A DNA stretch of 64,000 nucleotides, from positions 60,404 through 124,403 of the forward strand of contig NZ_JAFA01000008.1 in NCBI RefSeq assembly GCF_000519185.1, read 5' to 3'. Shown in pieces: positions 43,031 to 52,185 of this stretch. Both the position numbers and the translations under genes were made by a program. The DNA is from Paraburkholderia nodosa DSM 21604. GTDB taxonomy: Bacteria; Pseudomonadota; Gammaproteobacteria; Burkholderiales; Burkholderiaceae. Position 1 is the stretch's first letter; each line of letters begins with the position of its first letter. The notes beneath the pieces are model-generated. The model was given only the letters and a program-made list of their open reading frames with translations. It had not been told where the DNA came from and did not search any database.

Positions 43031-44278
43031 GTGTCGTCACCCGCCGCATTGCAGGGCCTTCGCGTACTGGATCTGACCCGCCTTCTGCCCGGGCCCGTGG
43101 CCACCTTGCGGCTCGCGGAAATGGGCGCCGATGTCCTGAAAATCGAGCCGCCCGGCGCGGGCGACGCGGCACGCGTGATGATGCAAAGCGCGGTGGACGA
43201 AGTGGCCGCGCGCCCCGGTGCGTTCTATCGTCTCGTCAATCGCGGCAAGCGCGAAACGCGAGTCGATTTGAAGACCGAGAGCGGCCGCTCGGTGTTGTTC
43301 GCGCTCGCACGCGACGCCGACGTCCTCGTCGAAAGTTTCCGGCCCGGTGTAATGGACCGCCTCGGCGTAGGCTACGAGGCCTTGCACAAGGTCAATCCGA
43401 AACTCGTCTACTGCGCGATCACGGGCTACGGCACGACCGGCCCTTTCGCCGGCCATCCGGGCCATGACATCAACTATGTCGCCTATTCGGGCGTGCTCGA
43501 CCAATTGGCCACGGGCGACGGCGTGCCGGTGCTGCCCAATTTTCAGATTGCCGACCTGCTTGGCGGCGCACTCAGCGCGGTCACCCAGATTCTCGCCGCG
43601 CTCTGGCATGTGGCGCGCGGCGGCGAGGGCCGTTTCGTCGATGTTTCGATGGCGCACGCGAGTTACGCGCACAACGTGGTCGCCCAGGTCGCGCTGGCCA
43701 ACGACGACGCCGCGGCGCTGCAGCCAGGCGGCGGTCTGCTCAACGGCGGCGTGCCCTGCTACAACCTCTATCGCACGAAAGACGGGCGGTGGCTCGCCGT
43801 TGGCGCGCTCGAGCTGAAGTTCTGGCAGACGCTGTGCCACGCCATCGGCCGCGACGACTGGACCGAGCGCCACTGGAGTCTCGGTCAGGCGATCGGCGGC
43901 GCGGACGCCGCCGCGCTCACGCGCGAGTTAGCGGCCATCATCGAGTCGGAGTCGCTGCAGACCTGGATCGACCGTCTGGAGGCGATCGACACCTGTGTTT
44001 CACCTGTCCTCACGCCGGGCGAGGCTTCGCGCCATCCCCTCTTCAATGCCGAAGTGCTGCAAGCCATGATGGACGAAATGGCCGCGAGGCAAACGCAGCA
44101 GGCCGCGCCCGGTATGCAGGCGGCGCCTTTTCAGCCAGGCGCTCAGCCGCAAGGCACGCACTCCGTCCAACCTGCCCGGCCGGTCCAACCCGGCCAACCT
44201 ACGCAGCCCGGCCAGGGCACCGACACGTCGAGCGCGCCTGGCGGCAAAAAGCCCTTCACTTACGGCCCCTGGGGCTAG
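43031..44278 (+). CDS. Family III CoA-transferase (CaiB/BaiF)
   Basis: CoA-transferase or acyl-CoA racemase of the CaiB/BaiF/Amacr family. The N-terminus LQGLRVLDLTRLLPGPVATL and GADVLKIEPPGAGD form the first CoA-binding region; the catalytic Asp is in GHPGHDINYVAYSGVLD, and GGLLNGGVPCYNLYRTKDG belongs to the family. It resembles alpha-methylacyl-CoA racemases. After about residue 345 a 70-residue Gln/Pro/Ala-rich tail (QPARPVQPGQPTQPGQGT) ends in FTYGPWG and is not part of the fold. GTG at 43031 has AGGGAG about seven bases upstream and is preferred; ATG at 43010 is the alternative. Substrate unknown. Confidence 0.9.
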   Translation: MSSPAALQGLRVLDLTRLLPGPVATLRLAEMGADVLKIEPPGAGDAARVMMQSAVDEVAARPGAFYRLVNRGKRETRVDLKTESGRSVLFALARDADVLVESFRPGVMDRLGVGYEALHKVNPKLVYCAITGYGTTGPFAGHPGHDINYVAYSGVLDQLATGDGVPVLPNFQIADLLGGALSAVTQILAALWHVARGGEGRFVDVSMAHASYAHNVVAQVALANDDAAALQPGGGLLNGGVPCYNLYRTKDGRWLAVGALELKFWQTLCHAIGRDDWTERHWSLGQAIGGADAAALTRELAAIIESESLQTWIDRLEAIDTCVSPVLTPGEASRHPLFNAEVLQAMMDEMAARQTQQAAPGMQAAPFQPGAQPQGTHSVQPARPVQPGQPTQPGQGTDTSSAPGGKKPFTYGPWG

Positions 44279-44314
44279 CCCTCGCCGTATCCCGCATCAC
44301 CCGCGAGCACAATG

Positions 44315-44345
44315 AAAAAAGGGCGCTTCGCAGCGCCCATTTTTG
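44315..44345. terminator. Bidirectional intrinsic terminator
   Basis: gggcgct (44321-44327), loop tcgc, agcgccc (44332-44338), with A6 on the left and a T-tract on the right. It lies between the convergent CoA-transferase and DUF2866-like genes and can end both. Confidence 0.9.
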
Positions 44346-44346
44346 T

Positions 44347-44610
44347 TTAGCGTCGCGGCAGCGTTTGCCGCGGCGTCCGTTCGTCGTCGTACATCACGTA
44401 CTTGCGGCCTTCCACGTGGTGCGCAATGGTGCTGCGCACTTCGGCCGCCGTCACGTCTTCCGCCACGACGCGGCGCGAAATGCGCCCGTCGCCATCGATC
44501 CACTCGACGATACGGCACGTGCTGCCCCAAGGTTGCATGAGCGGCTCGGACACCCGGCAGCCGCGCACGACGATCGAACGACCGTCGAAGGACGTATCAG
44601 TCTGTTTCAA
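44347..44610 (-). CDS. Small protein, DUF2866-like
   Basis: About 87 residues, with no membrane segment or signal peptide. Visible features are GRSIVVRGCRVSEPLMQPWG, RIVEWIDGDGRISRRVVAED and KYVMYDDERTPRQTLP. It resembles the Burkholderia-lineage DUF2866 family, recalled from its sequence pattern and not checked. The start is uncertain: TTG at 44610 has GGAAAGGA a suitable distance upstream; a GTG at 44634 or a far ATG at 44727 are possible. It ends on a bidirectional terminator and stands alone between the CoA-transferase gene and radA. Function unknown. Confidence 0.65.
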   Translation of the reverse strand: MKQTDTSFDGRSIVVRGCRVSEPLMQPWGSTCRIVEWIDGDGRISRRVVAEDVTAAEVRSTIAHHVEGRKYVMYDDERTPRQTLPRR

Positions 44611-44751
44611 GTCGCTATCCTTTCCGCTCGACACGGGTTGAACATCGCGCCAAGGATAGGGAAATCGCGGTCTGAAATGGTTACAGCCGGAACCAGGGTT
44701 GTTACTAATCATTACGCGCCAGTACAAGCCATCTGCACGGGCGCGGCGTGC

Positions 44752-46140
44752 TCAATCCAGCTCGCGCACCCGGTCGATTGCTTCCTCGAGGCGCTCCACC
44801 GCAATCACCTGTAAACCTTCGATCGGCTGTTTCGGCGCATTGGCGCGGGGAATCAGGGCGCATGAAAAACCCAGCTTCGCCGCTTCCTTCAGACGATCCT
44901 GGCCGCGCGGCGAGGGTCGGATCTCGCCTGCGAGGCCGACTTCGCCAAAAACGATCAGACCCTTGGGCAACGCCTTGTTACGCATCGAAGAATGAATGGC
45001 GAGCAGCACGGCGAGATCGGCGGCGGGCTCCGTGATCTTCACGCCGCCCACGGCGTTGAGGAACACGTCCTGATCGAAGCACGCGATGCCGGCATGGCGA
45101 TGCAGCACCGCCAGCAGCATGGCAAGCCGGTTCTGTTCGAGGCCGACGGCGAGGCGCCGCGGATTCGGCACGTGCGCCGTGTCGACGAGCGCCTGCACCT
45201 CGACGAGCAGCGGCCGCGAGCCTTCCTGGGTCACGAGCACGCAGGACCCCGGGACGCTCTGCTCGTGCTGCGAGAGAAAGAGCGCCGAAGGATTCGCCAC
45301 GCCGCGCAGGCCCTTCTCGGTCATCGCGAACACGCCCAGCTCGTTGACCGCGCCGAAGCGGTTCTTGAACGCGCGCACGAGCCGGAACGACGAATGCGTG
45401 TCGCCCTCGAAATACAGCACAGTGTCGACGATGTGCTCGAGCACCCGCGGCCCCGCGAGGTTGCCCTCCTTCGTCACGTGGCCGACCATGATGATCGCCG
45501 TGCCCGACTGCTTGGCGATGCGCGTGAGCTGCGCCGCGCACTCGCGCACCTGCGCAACCGAGCCGGGCGCGGAAGTCAGCGCTTCGGAGTAGATCGTCTG
45601 GATCGAGTCGATGACCGCGACGTCGGGCTTCTCGGCCTCGATCGTCGCCTGGATCTTTTCGAGCTGGATCTCGGCAAGCAGCTGCAGTTCGCTCGCCATG
45701 GAGCCGGGATCGAGGAGCGCCAATCGTTGCGCGCGCAACGCGATCTGCGCTGCCGATTCTTCGCCGCTTATATAAAGTGCGCGACGCTCGGCTGCGATTT
45801 GCGCGAGCGACTGCAGCAGCAGCGTCGATTTGCCGATCCCGGGATCGCCGCCGATCAGCACCACGCCGCCCGCTACGAGGCCGCCGCCCAGCACGCGGTC
45901 GAACTCGCCCACGCCGGTCGTGAAGCGCGGCACGTCGGACGCCTCGATATCGGCGAGACGCCGCACCGGAGCGCTCTTCGCGAGCGACTGGAAACGGTGA
46001 GAGCTCGCCGTTTCGGCAACGCCTTCCACCAGCGTGTTCCACGCGCCGCACGCGGGGCACTGGCCCTGCCACTTGGGCGCCTGCCCGCCGCATTCGGTAC
46101 ACGTATACAGTGTCTTGACCTTCGCCATGCTCTTTGCCAT
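44752..46140 (-). CDS. radA: DNA repair protein RadA
   Basis: RecA-related ATPase that promotes branch migration in recombination (also called Sms). The product has an N-terminal four-Cys zinc finger (YTCTECGGQ then GQCPACGAW), Walker A GGDPGIGKSTLLLQ, the RadA-specific KNRFGAVNELGVF motif and a C-terminal Lon-protease-like domain (about 320-460; GLAGEIRPSPRGQDRLKEA). Two in-frame ATGs lie close together (46140 and 46128); the family usually begins near MAKxKT, so 46128 is an equally good start. It lies four bases downstream of alr. Confidence 0.95.
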   Translation of the reverse strand: MAKSMAKVKTLYTCTECGGQAPKWQGQCPACGAWNTLVEGVAETASSHRFQSLAKSAPVRRLADIEASDVPRFTTGVGEFDRVLGGGLVAGGVVLIGGDPGIGKSTLLLQSLAQIAAERRALYISGEESAAQIALRAQRLALLDPGSMASELQLLAEIQLEKIQATIEAEKPDVAVIDSIQTIYSEALTSAPGSVAQVRECAAQLTRIAKQSGTAIIMVGHVTKEGNLAGPRVLEHIVDTVLYFEGDTHSSFRLVRAFKNRFGAVNELGVFAMTEKGLRGVANPSALFLSQHEQSVPGSCVLVTQEGSRPLLVEVQALVDTAHVPNPRRLAVGLEQNRLAMLLAVLHRHAGIACFDQDVFLNAVGGVKITEPAADLAVLLAIHSSMRNKALPKGLIVFGEVGLAGEIRPSPRGQDRLKEAAKLGFSCALIPRANAPKQPIEGLQVIAVERLEEAIDRVRELD

Positions 46141-46144
46141 GGCG

Positions 46145-47215
46145 TTATTCGGCCCGCACGGGAACACGCGGCGCAACGGCGCACATCAGCTCGTAGCCGA
46201 TCGTGCCGCACGCTTTCGCGACGTCGTCGATGGGCAGATTGTTGCCCCACAGCTCCACGCGCGCGCCCACGCCCGCGCTGTGCACTGGCGTGAGGTCGAC
46301 GGTGAGCATGTCCATCGAGACGCGGCCCACCACATGCGTGAGCACGCCGTCGACGATCACGGGCGTGCCTTCGGGCGCGACGCGCGGATAGCCGTCGGCA
46401 TAACCGCACGCCACCACGCCGATGCGCATGGGCTTGCGCGCCGTGAAGATCGAGCCGTAGCCAACGGTCTGCCCTTCGGCGACGTGCTGCGTGGCGATCA
46501 GTTCGGACGCGAGCGTCATGGCCGGCTGCAGGCCCGTACCTTCGAGCGCCGAGGCGAAGCCCGAGGGCGAAGCGCCATAAAGAATGATGCCGGGGCGCAC
46601 CCAGTCGAAGTGCGTTGAAGGATGCCAGAGCGTGGCGGCCGAATTGGCGAGGCTGCGCGCGCCGGCAATGCCTTGCGCACCGCGCTCGAACGTTGCCATC
46701 TGCTCGCCGACGCCGCGCGGCGTGTCGGCGTCCGCGAAGTGCGTCATCAGCGTGATCTGGCCGATGCCTGCACAGGCACGCGCACGCTCCCATGCGGCGC
46801 GATACTTCTCCGGCGTGTAGCCGAGCCGGTTCATACCGCTATTCATCTTGAGCTGGACGTTGACCGGCTTCGACAGACGCGCCATTTCGAGCATGCGCAT
46901 CTGCTCGTCGCTGTGCACGACGGTCGTGAGGCTGTAGCGGTCGATCACGTCGATGTCGGTCGGCCGGAAAAAACCTTCGAGCAGCAGGATCGGCCCGGCC
47001 CAACCGAGTTCGCGCAGCTTCGCGGCCTCCTCGAGGTCGAGCAGGCCGAAACCGTCGGTTGCGCGCAGGCCGGGAAACGCGCGCGCAAGCCCGTGCCCGT
47101 AGGCGTTGGCCTTCACCACGGCCCAGATTTTCGACTTTGGCGCGTACTTGCGGACGACGGCGAGGTTATTGGCGAGTGCGGCGGTGTGGATCGTTGCTGA
47201 GAGGGGGCGCGGCAT
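46145..47215 (-). CDS. alr: Alanine racemase
   Basis: PLP enzyme supplying D-alanine for peptidoglycan. The 356-residue protein has an N-terminal TIM barrel with PLP Lys35 in [12 protein letters not shown] and a C-terminal beta domain whose catalytic Tyr is in [11 protein letters not shown] near residue 255. [12 protein letters not shown] carries the conserved Arg-rich substrate region. It is probably cotranscribed with radA, which starts four bases after its stop. Whether it is the biosynthetic or catabolic type (DadX) cannot be told; the absence of dadA nearby favours biosynthetic. Confidence 0.96.
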   Translation of the reverse strand: MPRPLSATIHTAALANNLAVVRKYAPKSKIWAVVKANAYGHGLARAFPGLRATDGFGLLDLEEAAKLRELGWAGPILLLEGFFRPTDIDVIDRYSLTTVVHSDEQMRMLEMARLSKPVNVQLKMNSGMNRLGYTPEKYRAAWERARACAGIGQITLMTHFADADTPRGVGEQMATFERGAQGIAGARSLANSAATLWHPSTHFDWVRPGIILYGASPSGFASALEGTGLQPAMTLASELIATQHVAEGQTVGYGSIFTARKPMRIGVVACGYADGYPRVAPEGTPVIVDGVLTHVVGRVSMDMLTVDLTPVHSAGVGARVELWGNNLPIDDVAKACGTIGYELMCAVAPRVPVRAE

Positions 47216-47435
47216 GGGAGATTTTTTCGCAAAGACGCTTTCGAATCAGGAGCTTACAGGGTGTTTTCAGCACCCGACAGGCCCGCCTGACGGGCGCTCA
47301 AGGATTGTGCTAGTCCGAGTGCACCTATTTTCGTGATATAAAGCCCTGCGCACAACCCATTTCGAACGTAATAAGCCCGGATGCCTCCCACCCGTCCGGG
47401 GCGGACGGACCGCAGCGAGGAAAGCATCGCATCAG

Positions 47436-48746
47436 ATGAAAAAAGGCTTTTACACCATTATGGCCGCGCAGTTTTTTTCGTCGTTGGCCGACAATGCGCT
47501 CCTGATCGCTGCAATTGCACTGCTGAAAGATCTCCACGCCCCGAACTGGATGACGCCGTTGCTCAAGCTGTTCTTCGTCCTCTCCTACGTCGTTCTTGCC
47601 GCCTTCGTCGGCGCCTTCGCAGATTCCCGCCCCAAGGGCCGCGTGATGTTCATCACGAACACGATCAAGGTCGTGGGCTGCGCCCTGATGCTGGCCGGCA
47701 CCCACCCCTTGTTTGCCTATGGCGTAGTGGGTTTCGGCGCAGCGGCTTATTCGCCCGCCAAGTATGGCATCCTGACCGAGTTGCTGCCGCCTGAGCGCCT
47801 CGTCGCCGCCAACGGCTGGATCGAGGGCACGACAGTCGGCTCGATCATCCTCGGCACCGTGCTCGGCGGCGCGTTGATCAGCCCCCACATCGCCTCGCAC
47901 GTGCTGCGGCACACGCCCGCCGCGATCAGCACGCCCGCCGAAGCCGCGATGGTCGTCATCATGGTGATTTACGTGATCGCCGCCCTCTTCAATCTGCGCA
48001 TTCCCGACACCGGCGCGCGCTACCCGCGCCAGCAACACGGTGTCATCCGCCTCATCACCGATTTCGCCGACTGCTTCAACACGCTCTGGGGCGACAAGCT
48101 CGGCCAGATCTCGCTCGCGGTCACGACGCTCTTCTGGGGTGCCGGAGCGACGCTGCAATTCATCGTGCTCAAGTGGGCCGAAGTCTCGCTCGGCATGTCG
48201 CTCTCCGAAGGCGCCGTGCTCCAGGCCGTGGTGGCCGTGGGCGTGGCGGCCGGCGCCATGATCGCGGCCGCGCGCGTGCCGCTCAAGAAGTCGCTCTCGG
48301 TGCTGCCGGTCGGCATCATCATGGGTCTTGCGGTCATGCTCATGGCGTTCTATACGCGCCATCTCTTTCCGCCGCATTGGGGCCTGCATATCGGCCACGT
48401 GCGCATTCCCGGCTACCTGATTTTTGCGTACCTCTTCCTCATGGTCGTGGGCGGCCTTTCGGGCTTCTTCGTGGTGCCGATGAACGCGCTGCTCCAGCAC
48501 CGCGGCCATGTGCTGCTCTCCGCCGGCCACTCCATCGCCGTGCAGAACTTCAACGAGAACCTCTCGGTGCTCGTGATGCTGTGCCTCTACGCCGTGCTCG
48601 TCTGGCTCGACGTGCCGGTGACCATCGTGATCGTGCTGTTCGGCACGTTCGTCTGTCTGATGATGTGGCTCGTGATGCGCCGCCACCAGGCGAATCAACG
48701 CTCGTTCGACTCGGTCGCGCTGATCGGCGAAAATCACAGGCATTGA
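47436..48746 (+). CDS. lplT: Lysophospholipid transporter LplT
   Basis: Major-facilitator permease that flips lysophospholipids inward for re-acylation. The 436-residue protein has about 12 membrane helices, starting FYTIMAAQFFSSLADNALLI; the SSLADNAL motif and GAFADSRPKGRVM loop between helices 2 and 3 are typical of LplT. In E. coli lplT is joined to aas, the acyltransferase; no aas gene follows here, so the partner must be encoded elsewhere. The 220-base gap to alr contains no gene. Confidence 0.92.
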   Translation: MKKGFYTIMAAQFFSSLADNALLIAAIALLKDLHAPNWMTPLLKLFFVLSYVVLAAFVGAFADSRPKGRVMFITNTIKVVGCALMLAGTHPLFAYGVVGFGAAAYSPAKYGILTELLPPERLVAANGWIEGTTVGSIILGTVLGGALISPHIASHVLRHTPAAISTPAEAAMVVIMVIYVIAALFNLRIPDTGARYPRQQHGVIRLITDFADCFNTLWGDKLGQISLAVTTLFWGAGATLQFIVLKWAEVSLGMSLSEGAVLQAVVAVGVAAGAMIAAARVPLKKSLSVLPVGIIMGLAVMLMAFYTRHLFPPHWGLHIGHVRIPGYLIFAYLFLMVVGGLSGFFVVPMNALLQHRGHVLLSAGHSIAVQNFNENLSVLVMLCLYAVLVWLDVPVTIVIVLFGTFVCLMMWLVMRRHQANQRSFDSVALIGENHRH

Positions 48747-48863
48747 TGGGCGCGCCTGTGGGCAAACCGTCCGTGCCGCCACGTCTGCTGAATCGATCCT
48801 TCCCTGCGCACGCGCGGCACGTCTTGTCGACCCGGCCGCGCGCGACGCGCACCTGACGCTGCC

Positions 48864-49670
48864 ATGACTTCACCGATTTTCAACGTTCTCACGATCGCCG
48901 GCTCCGACTCGGGCGGCGGTGCGGGCATTCAGGCCGACCTCAAGGCGTTCTCCGCGCTCGGCGCGTACGGCGCGAGCGTCATCACGGCGCTCACCGCGCA
49001 GAACACACGCGGCGTCACCGCGATCCACGCGCCCGACGCGGGTTTCGTCACCGCGCAGCTCGACGCCGTGTTCGACGACATCCGCATCGACGCCGTGAAG
49101 ATCGGCATGCTCGCCAACGCGCAGATCGTGCGCGCCGTCGCCGACGCGCTGCGCCGCCATCAGCCGCCGCGCGTCGTGCTCGACACCGTAATGATCTCGA
49201 AGAGCAATCACGCCCTGCTCGCGCCCGAAGCGGTCGCTGCGCTGCGCGAGGAGCTGCTGCCGCTAGCGGCCGTCGTCACGCCGAATCTGCCGGAAGCCGC
49301 GGCGCTGCTCGGCGTGTCGCCCGCCGCAGATGAAGCCGCGATGGTCGAGCAAGGCGAAGCGCTGCGCGCGCTCGGTGCACAGGCGGTGCTGATGAAAGGC
49401 GGGCATCTGGGCAGCGCAGACAGCCCCGACTGGCTCATCGAAGCCGGCGGCACGCTGCGCCTGGGCGGCCCGCGCGTGCCGGTTACGAATACGCACGGCA
49501 CGGGCTGCACGCTCTCTTCCGCCATTGCCGCACTGTGGCCGCAGCGCGGAGCGCTCGCACCGGCCGTTGGCGAAGCCAAGCAGTATCTGACGGCGGCGCT
49601 GGAGGCCAGTGATCGACTCGACGTCGGTCATGGCGTCGGCCCCGTGCATCACTTCTGGCGCTGGTGGTGA
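48864..49670 (+). CDS. thiD: Hydroxymethylpyrimidine/phosphomethylpyrimidine kinase
   Basis: Ribokinase-like enzyme adding two phosphates to HMP for thiamine synthesis or salvage. The 268-residue protein has the N-terminal substrate site TIAGSDSGGGAGIQADLKAF, the SVITALTAQNT strand, the KIGMLAN segment and the anion-hole/catalytic-base motif NTHGTGCTLSSAIAAL. No thiE or thiamine riboswitch is seen nearby. It lies 117 bases after lplT, perhaps in the same transcript. Confidence 0.95.
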   Translation: MTSPIFNVLTIAGSDSGGGAGIQADLKAFSALGAYGASVITALTAQNTRGVTAIHAPDAGFVTAQLDAVFDDIRIDAVKIGMLANAQIVRAVADALRRHQPPRVVLDTVMISKSNHALLAPEAVAALREELLPLAAVVTPNLPEAAALLGVSPAADEAAMVEQGEALRALGAQAVLMKGGHLGSADSPDWLIEAGGTLRLGGPRVPVTNTHGTGCTLSSAIAALWPQRGALAPAVGEAKQYLTAALEASDRLDVGHGVGPVHHFWRWW

Positions 49671-49686
49671 GCGTGCTTTCGCGCGC

Positions 49687-50733
49687 TCATTGACGTGCAA
49701 ATGCCGCGGCGCGCGCAGGCCAGTCGTCGGGAACGATGAAGCCGCGCGACTGTTCGCGGTAGCCGCCTGTGGTGTCGGCCGTGAATGCCGCGATCAGTAC
49801 GGGGTCGTCTGGTCGGGCTAGCGCGTCGGCTAATGCATTGGGATCGAGGCAGGGCGCAGCCGCCAGCCTGCGCGGCGCGAGCCACGCGAGCCTTGGCAAC
49901 ACGCTCCAGCCATCTGCCGCCTGTTGCCGGGCGAAAGCCGGCCAGTCCGCACGCGTAACCCACCAGCCGCGCCCATGATCGGCAGCCAGCTCGGGAGCGT
50001 CTTGCACCCGTGACGGCGCCGCCTCACCCACCCGGTAGAAAAGCCAGCCTTTCACGAACATCTGCGCGAGCCACTGGCCTTCGTAACCCAGCGAGGCGAA
50101 TTCTTCGCGCGCGCTCAAACGCAGTTGCCGGTCGCGCAGATGCGTGAGTTTCAGATCAAAGCGATCGCGCAGATTCGGCCCGACGAATTCGGCGAGCGAT
50201 GCACGGGCGTCATCGCCCGGTCCCGCGTGCAGATAGCACTTCACCGCCAGCTCCCAATGCAGACGCTCTCCGGCACGCGTGCGCACGAGAAAATCGCACT
50301 CGCCGAGCGTGAGCCCCGCACGCCGCAGCGGCACGTTCTGCGCGACGAGCTGCGCTGCGGGTCCATGCGCGAGAAACCATCCCAGCAAATTTTCGGCGTA
50401 GCGGCCAAGGCGATGTGTCGGCGCGGCCAGGAGCGCTTCGTGCAGACGCGCCGGATCGCGATCGAGTTGCGCGAGCCAGTCACGCGTGGCGCGCGCTTCA
50501 TCGGCATCGGCGCACCATTGCGCCAGCGGCGCGAGCGGTGGTTGCGCACGCAACAGATCGGCGCTGAAGAGCAGCCACGCGAGATCGCGCACTGCCGGAT
50601 CGGCGAGGCGATCGATTACATCGTGGTTCGCGCCAGTACCGGGTTCACGCTTCGACCCACCATTATCCTGCGGCCCGCCGGCGCCCCCGGCGCATTGGGC
50701 ACCGGACACGTCCGCGGGCCGCGCGGCGCTCAT
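49687..50733 (-). CDS. DUF1853 family protein
   Basis: Conserved protein of unknown function; assignment to DUF1853 rests on the characteristic segments LGRYAENLLGWFL, GECDFLVRT, LHWELAVKCYL and FVGPNLRDRFDLKLTHL. The 348 residues have no signal peptide or membrane helix. The E-x-D and E-x3-K residues in the middle recall nuclease-like cores of the PD-(D/E)xK type, but the spacing is not canonical, so this is a suggestion only. It is the last gene of the tsaB-rimI-UDG operon, and its ATG overlaps the UDG stop by four bases, implying coupled translation and perhaps a DNA- or RNA-repair role (inference). Confidence 0.8.
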   Translation of the reverse strand: MSAARPADVSGAQCAGGAGGPQDNGGSKREPGTGANHDVIDRLADPAVRDLAWLLFSADLLRAQPPLAPLAQWCADADEARATRDWLAQLDRDPARLHEALLAAPTHRLGRYAENLLGWFLAHGPAAQLVAQNVPLRRAGLTLGECDFLVRTRAGERLHWELAVKCYLHAGPGDDARASLAEFVGPNLRDRFDLKLTHLRDRQLRLSAREEFASLGYEGQWLAQMFVKGWLFYRVGEAAPSRVQDAPELAADHGRGWWVTRADWPAFARQQAADGWSVLPRLAWLAPRRLAAAPCLDPNALADALARPDDPVLIAAFTADTTGGYREQSRGFIVPDDWPARAAAFARQ

Positions 50734-51704
50734 CGCTCGCCGCCGGAGGCCGCGCGCCAGGTGTCGCGCGCGAGACAGAGGTCGGTCCAGGCTTTCGCCT
50801 TGTCGTGCAGGCTGCGCAGCAGATAAGCGGGGTGATAGGTGACGATGACGGGCACGCCCTCGTACTCGTGGACGCGTCCGCGCAGCGACGCGATGCTGCC
50901 ATCGGTCTTGAGCAGGCTCTGCGCCGCGAAACGTCCGAGCGCGACGATGATCTTCGGCTTCACGAGCGCCACCTGACGCTGCAGATACGGTTCGCAGCGC
51001 GCGACCTCATCGGGTTCCGGATTGCGGTTGCCGGGCGGGCGGCACTTGATGACGTTCGCGATATAGACGTTCTCACCCCGCGCGAGCGAGAGCGCCCGCA
51101 GCATGTTGTCGAGCAGCTTGCCGGCCTGGCCAACGAAGGGCTCGCCCTGGCGGTCCTCGTTCTCGCCGGGCGCCTCGCCGATCAGCATCCAGTCGGCCTC
51201 GCGATCGCCTACGCCGAACACGGTGTTGGTGCGCTTCTCGCACAGGCGGCAGTGCGTGCACGAGGCCACGCGTTCGGCGAGCGCGTCCCAGTCGAGCGTC
51301 GCGACATCGTTGCGCGGTGCGCCGCCAGCCTGAGCGGGCTCGGCGTCGTGTGGCAGAACCGGCTGGGCCACAGTGTCGAACCAGGCGAAATCTTCGTCGC
51401 TGAGGGGCGGCGGTTCGTCGGATGAATGCGGTGCGGGCTTCGACGGCGAAGGGGCGCGCGCAACGGGTTGCGGCGGTTGCGAGCGCTCCGGGGCGGCCGG
51501 TTGTGCTTCGGCTGGCTGCGGCGCGGCGACCGGACGCGTCGTTTGCATCACCGGTGCTTCGGCTTCGGCGCGCGTCAGCCCGGACGACGGCGCAACGGCC
51601 TCATCTTCGCGAAACGCTTCGAGCGGCGCTGCACCCCGCGCCCCTTTGCGCACCCAGCGCGGCGCGAGCCCAAGCTCCTGCAGCGCGATCTCATCGAGCG
51701 ACAT
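50730..51704 (-). CDS. Uracil-DNA glycosylase, family 4 (4Fe-4S)
   Basis: Excises uracil from DNA. The catalytic domain (about residues 135-324) has motif A GEAPGENEDRQGEPFVGQAG, the uracil-site region YIANVIKCRPPGNRNP and motif B VTYHPAYLLR. Four Cys fit a 4Fe-4S cluster: the CTHC pair near residue 146, one in VIKCRPP and one in VARCEPYL. The first ~130 residues are a Pro/Ala/Ser-rich linker after a short conserved head (MSLDEIALQELGLAPRWV). ATG at 51704 overlaps rimI by 14 bases. Family 5 enzymes lack the GEAPGE motif, so family 4 is preferred. Confidence 0.92.
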   Translation of the reverse strand: MSLDEIALQELGLAPRWVRKGARGAAPLEAFREDEAVAPSSGLTRAEAEAPVMQTTRPVAAPQPAEAQPAAPERSQPPQPVARAPSPSKPAPHSSDEPPPLSDEDFAWFDTVAQPVLPHDAEPAQAGGAPRNDVATLDWDALAERVASCTHCRLCEKRTNTVFGVGDREADWMLIGEAPGENEDRQGEPFVGQAGKLLDNMLRALSLARGENVYIANVIKCRPPGNRNPEPDEVARCEPYLQRQVALVKPKIIVALGRFAAQSLLKTDGSIASLRGRVHEYEGVPVIVTYHPAYLLRSLHDKAKAWTDLCLARDTWRAASGGER

Positions 51705-52185
51705 CCGCGCCCTCCCCTGCAAAAGAAAAACGCATCACGAGTGCGTCCTCGCGGCTGTGATGCCGGGCCGGATAGTAGTTCTTGCGGCGGCCGATCGTGA
51801 CGAAGCCGAACTGTTCGTACAGCCGGATTGCCCGGTGATTCGAAGGCCGGACTTCGAGCAGCAAGCCTTCGAGACCCTGCATGCGCGCGATGCGTACCGC
51901 CTCGCGCAGCATGGCGAGCCCTGCGCCCACACCCTGCGCCTGAGGCGCAACGCACAGATTCAGCAGATGCATCTCGTCGACCACGGGCATCAGGACGCAA
52001 TAGCCGATCAGCGTGCCGGTGACGTGACGCATGCACAGACCGTAGTAGCCATTGCGCAGCGAGTCCTCGAAGTTGCCGCGCGACCACGGAAACTCATACG
52101 CGGAACGCTCGATGATCGCAACTTCGTCCAGGTCGCTTTCAGTCATCGGCGACAGGTAGCGGTCGGTCATGAGCACGCCGCTCAT
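51691..52185 (-). CDS. rimI: Ribosomal protein S18 N-alanine acetyltransferase
   Basis: GNAT enzyme that acetylates the N-terminal Ala of S18 (family role). The 164-residue product has the acetyl-CoA-binding segment LCVAPQAQGVGAGLAMLREA (motif A, Q/R-x-x-G-x-G/A) and the RimI-like RPSNHRAIRLYEQFGFVTIGRRKNYY. The ATG at 52185 overlaps the tsaB stop (ATGA); the internal ATG at 52170 (MTDRYLSPM) is an alternative. tsaB-rimI adjacency is widespread in bacteria and supports the name. Confidence 0.92.
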   Translation of the reverse strand: MSGVLMTDRYLSPMTESDLDEVAIIERSAYEFPWSRGNFEDSLRNGYYGLCMRHVTGTLIGYCVLMPVVDEMHLLNLCVAPQAQGVGAGLAMLREAVRIARMQGLEGLLLEVRPSNHRAIRLYEQFGFVTIGRRKNYYPARHHSREDALVMRFSFAGEGADVAR

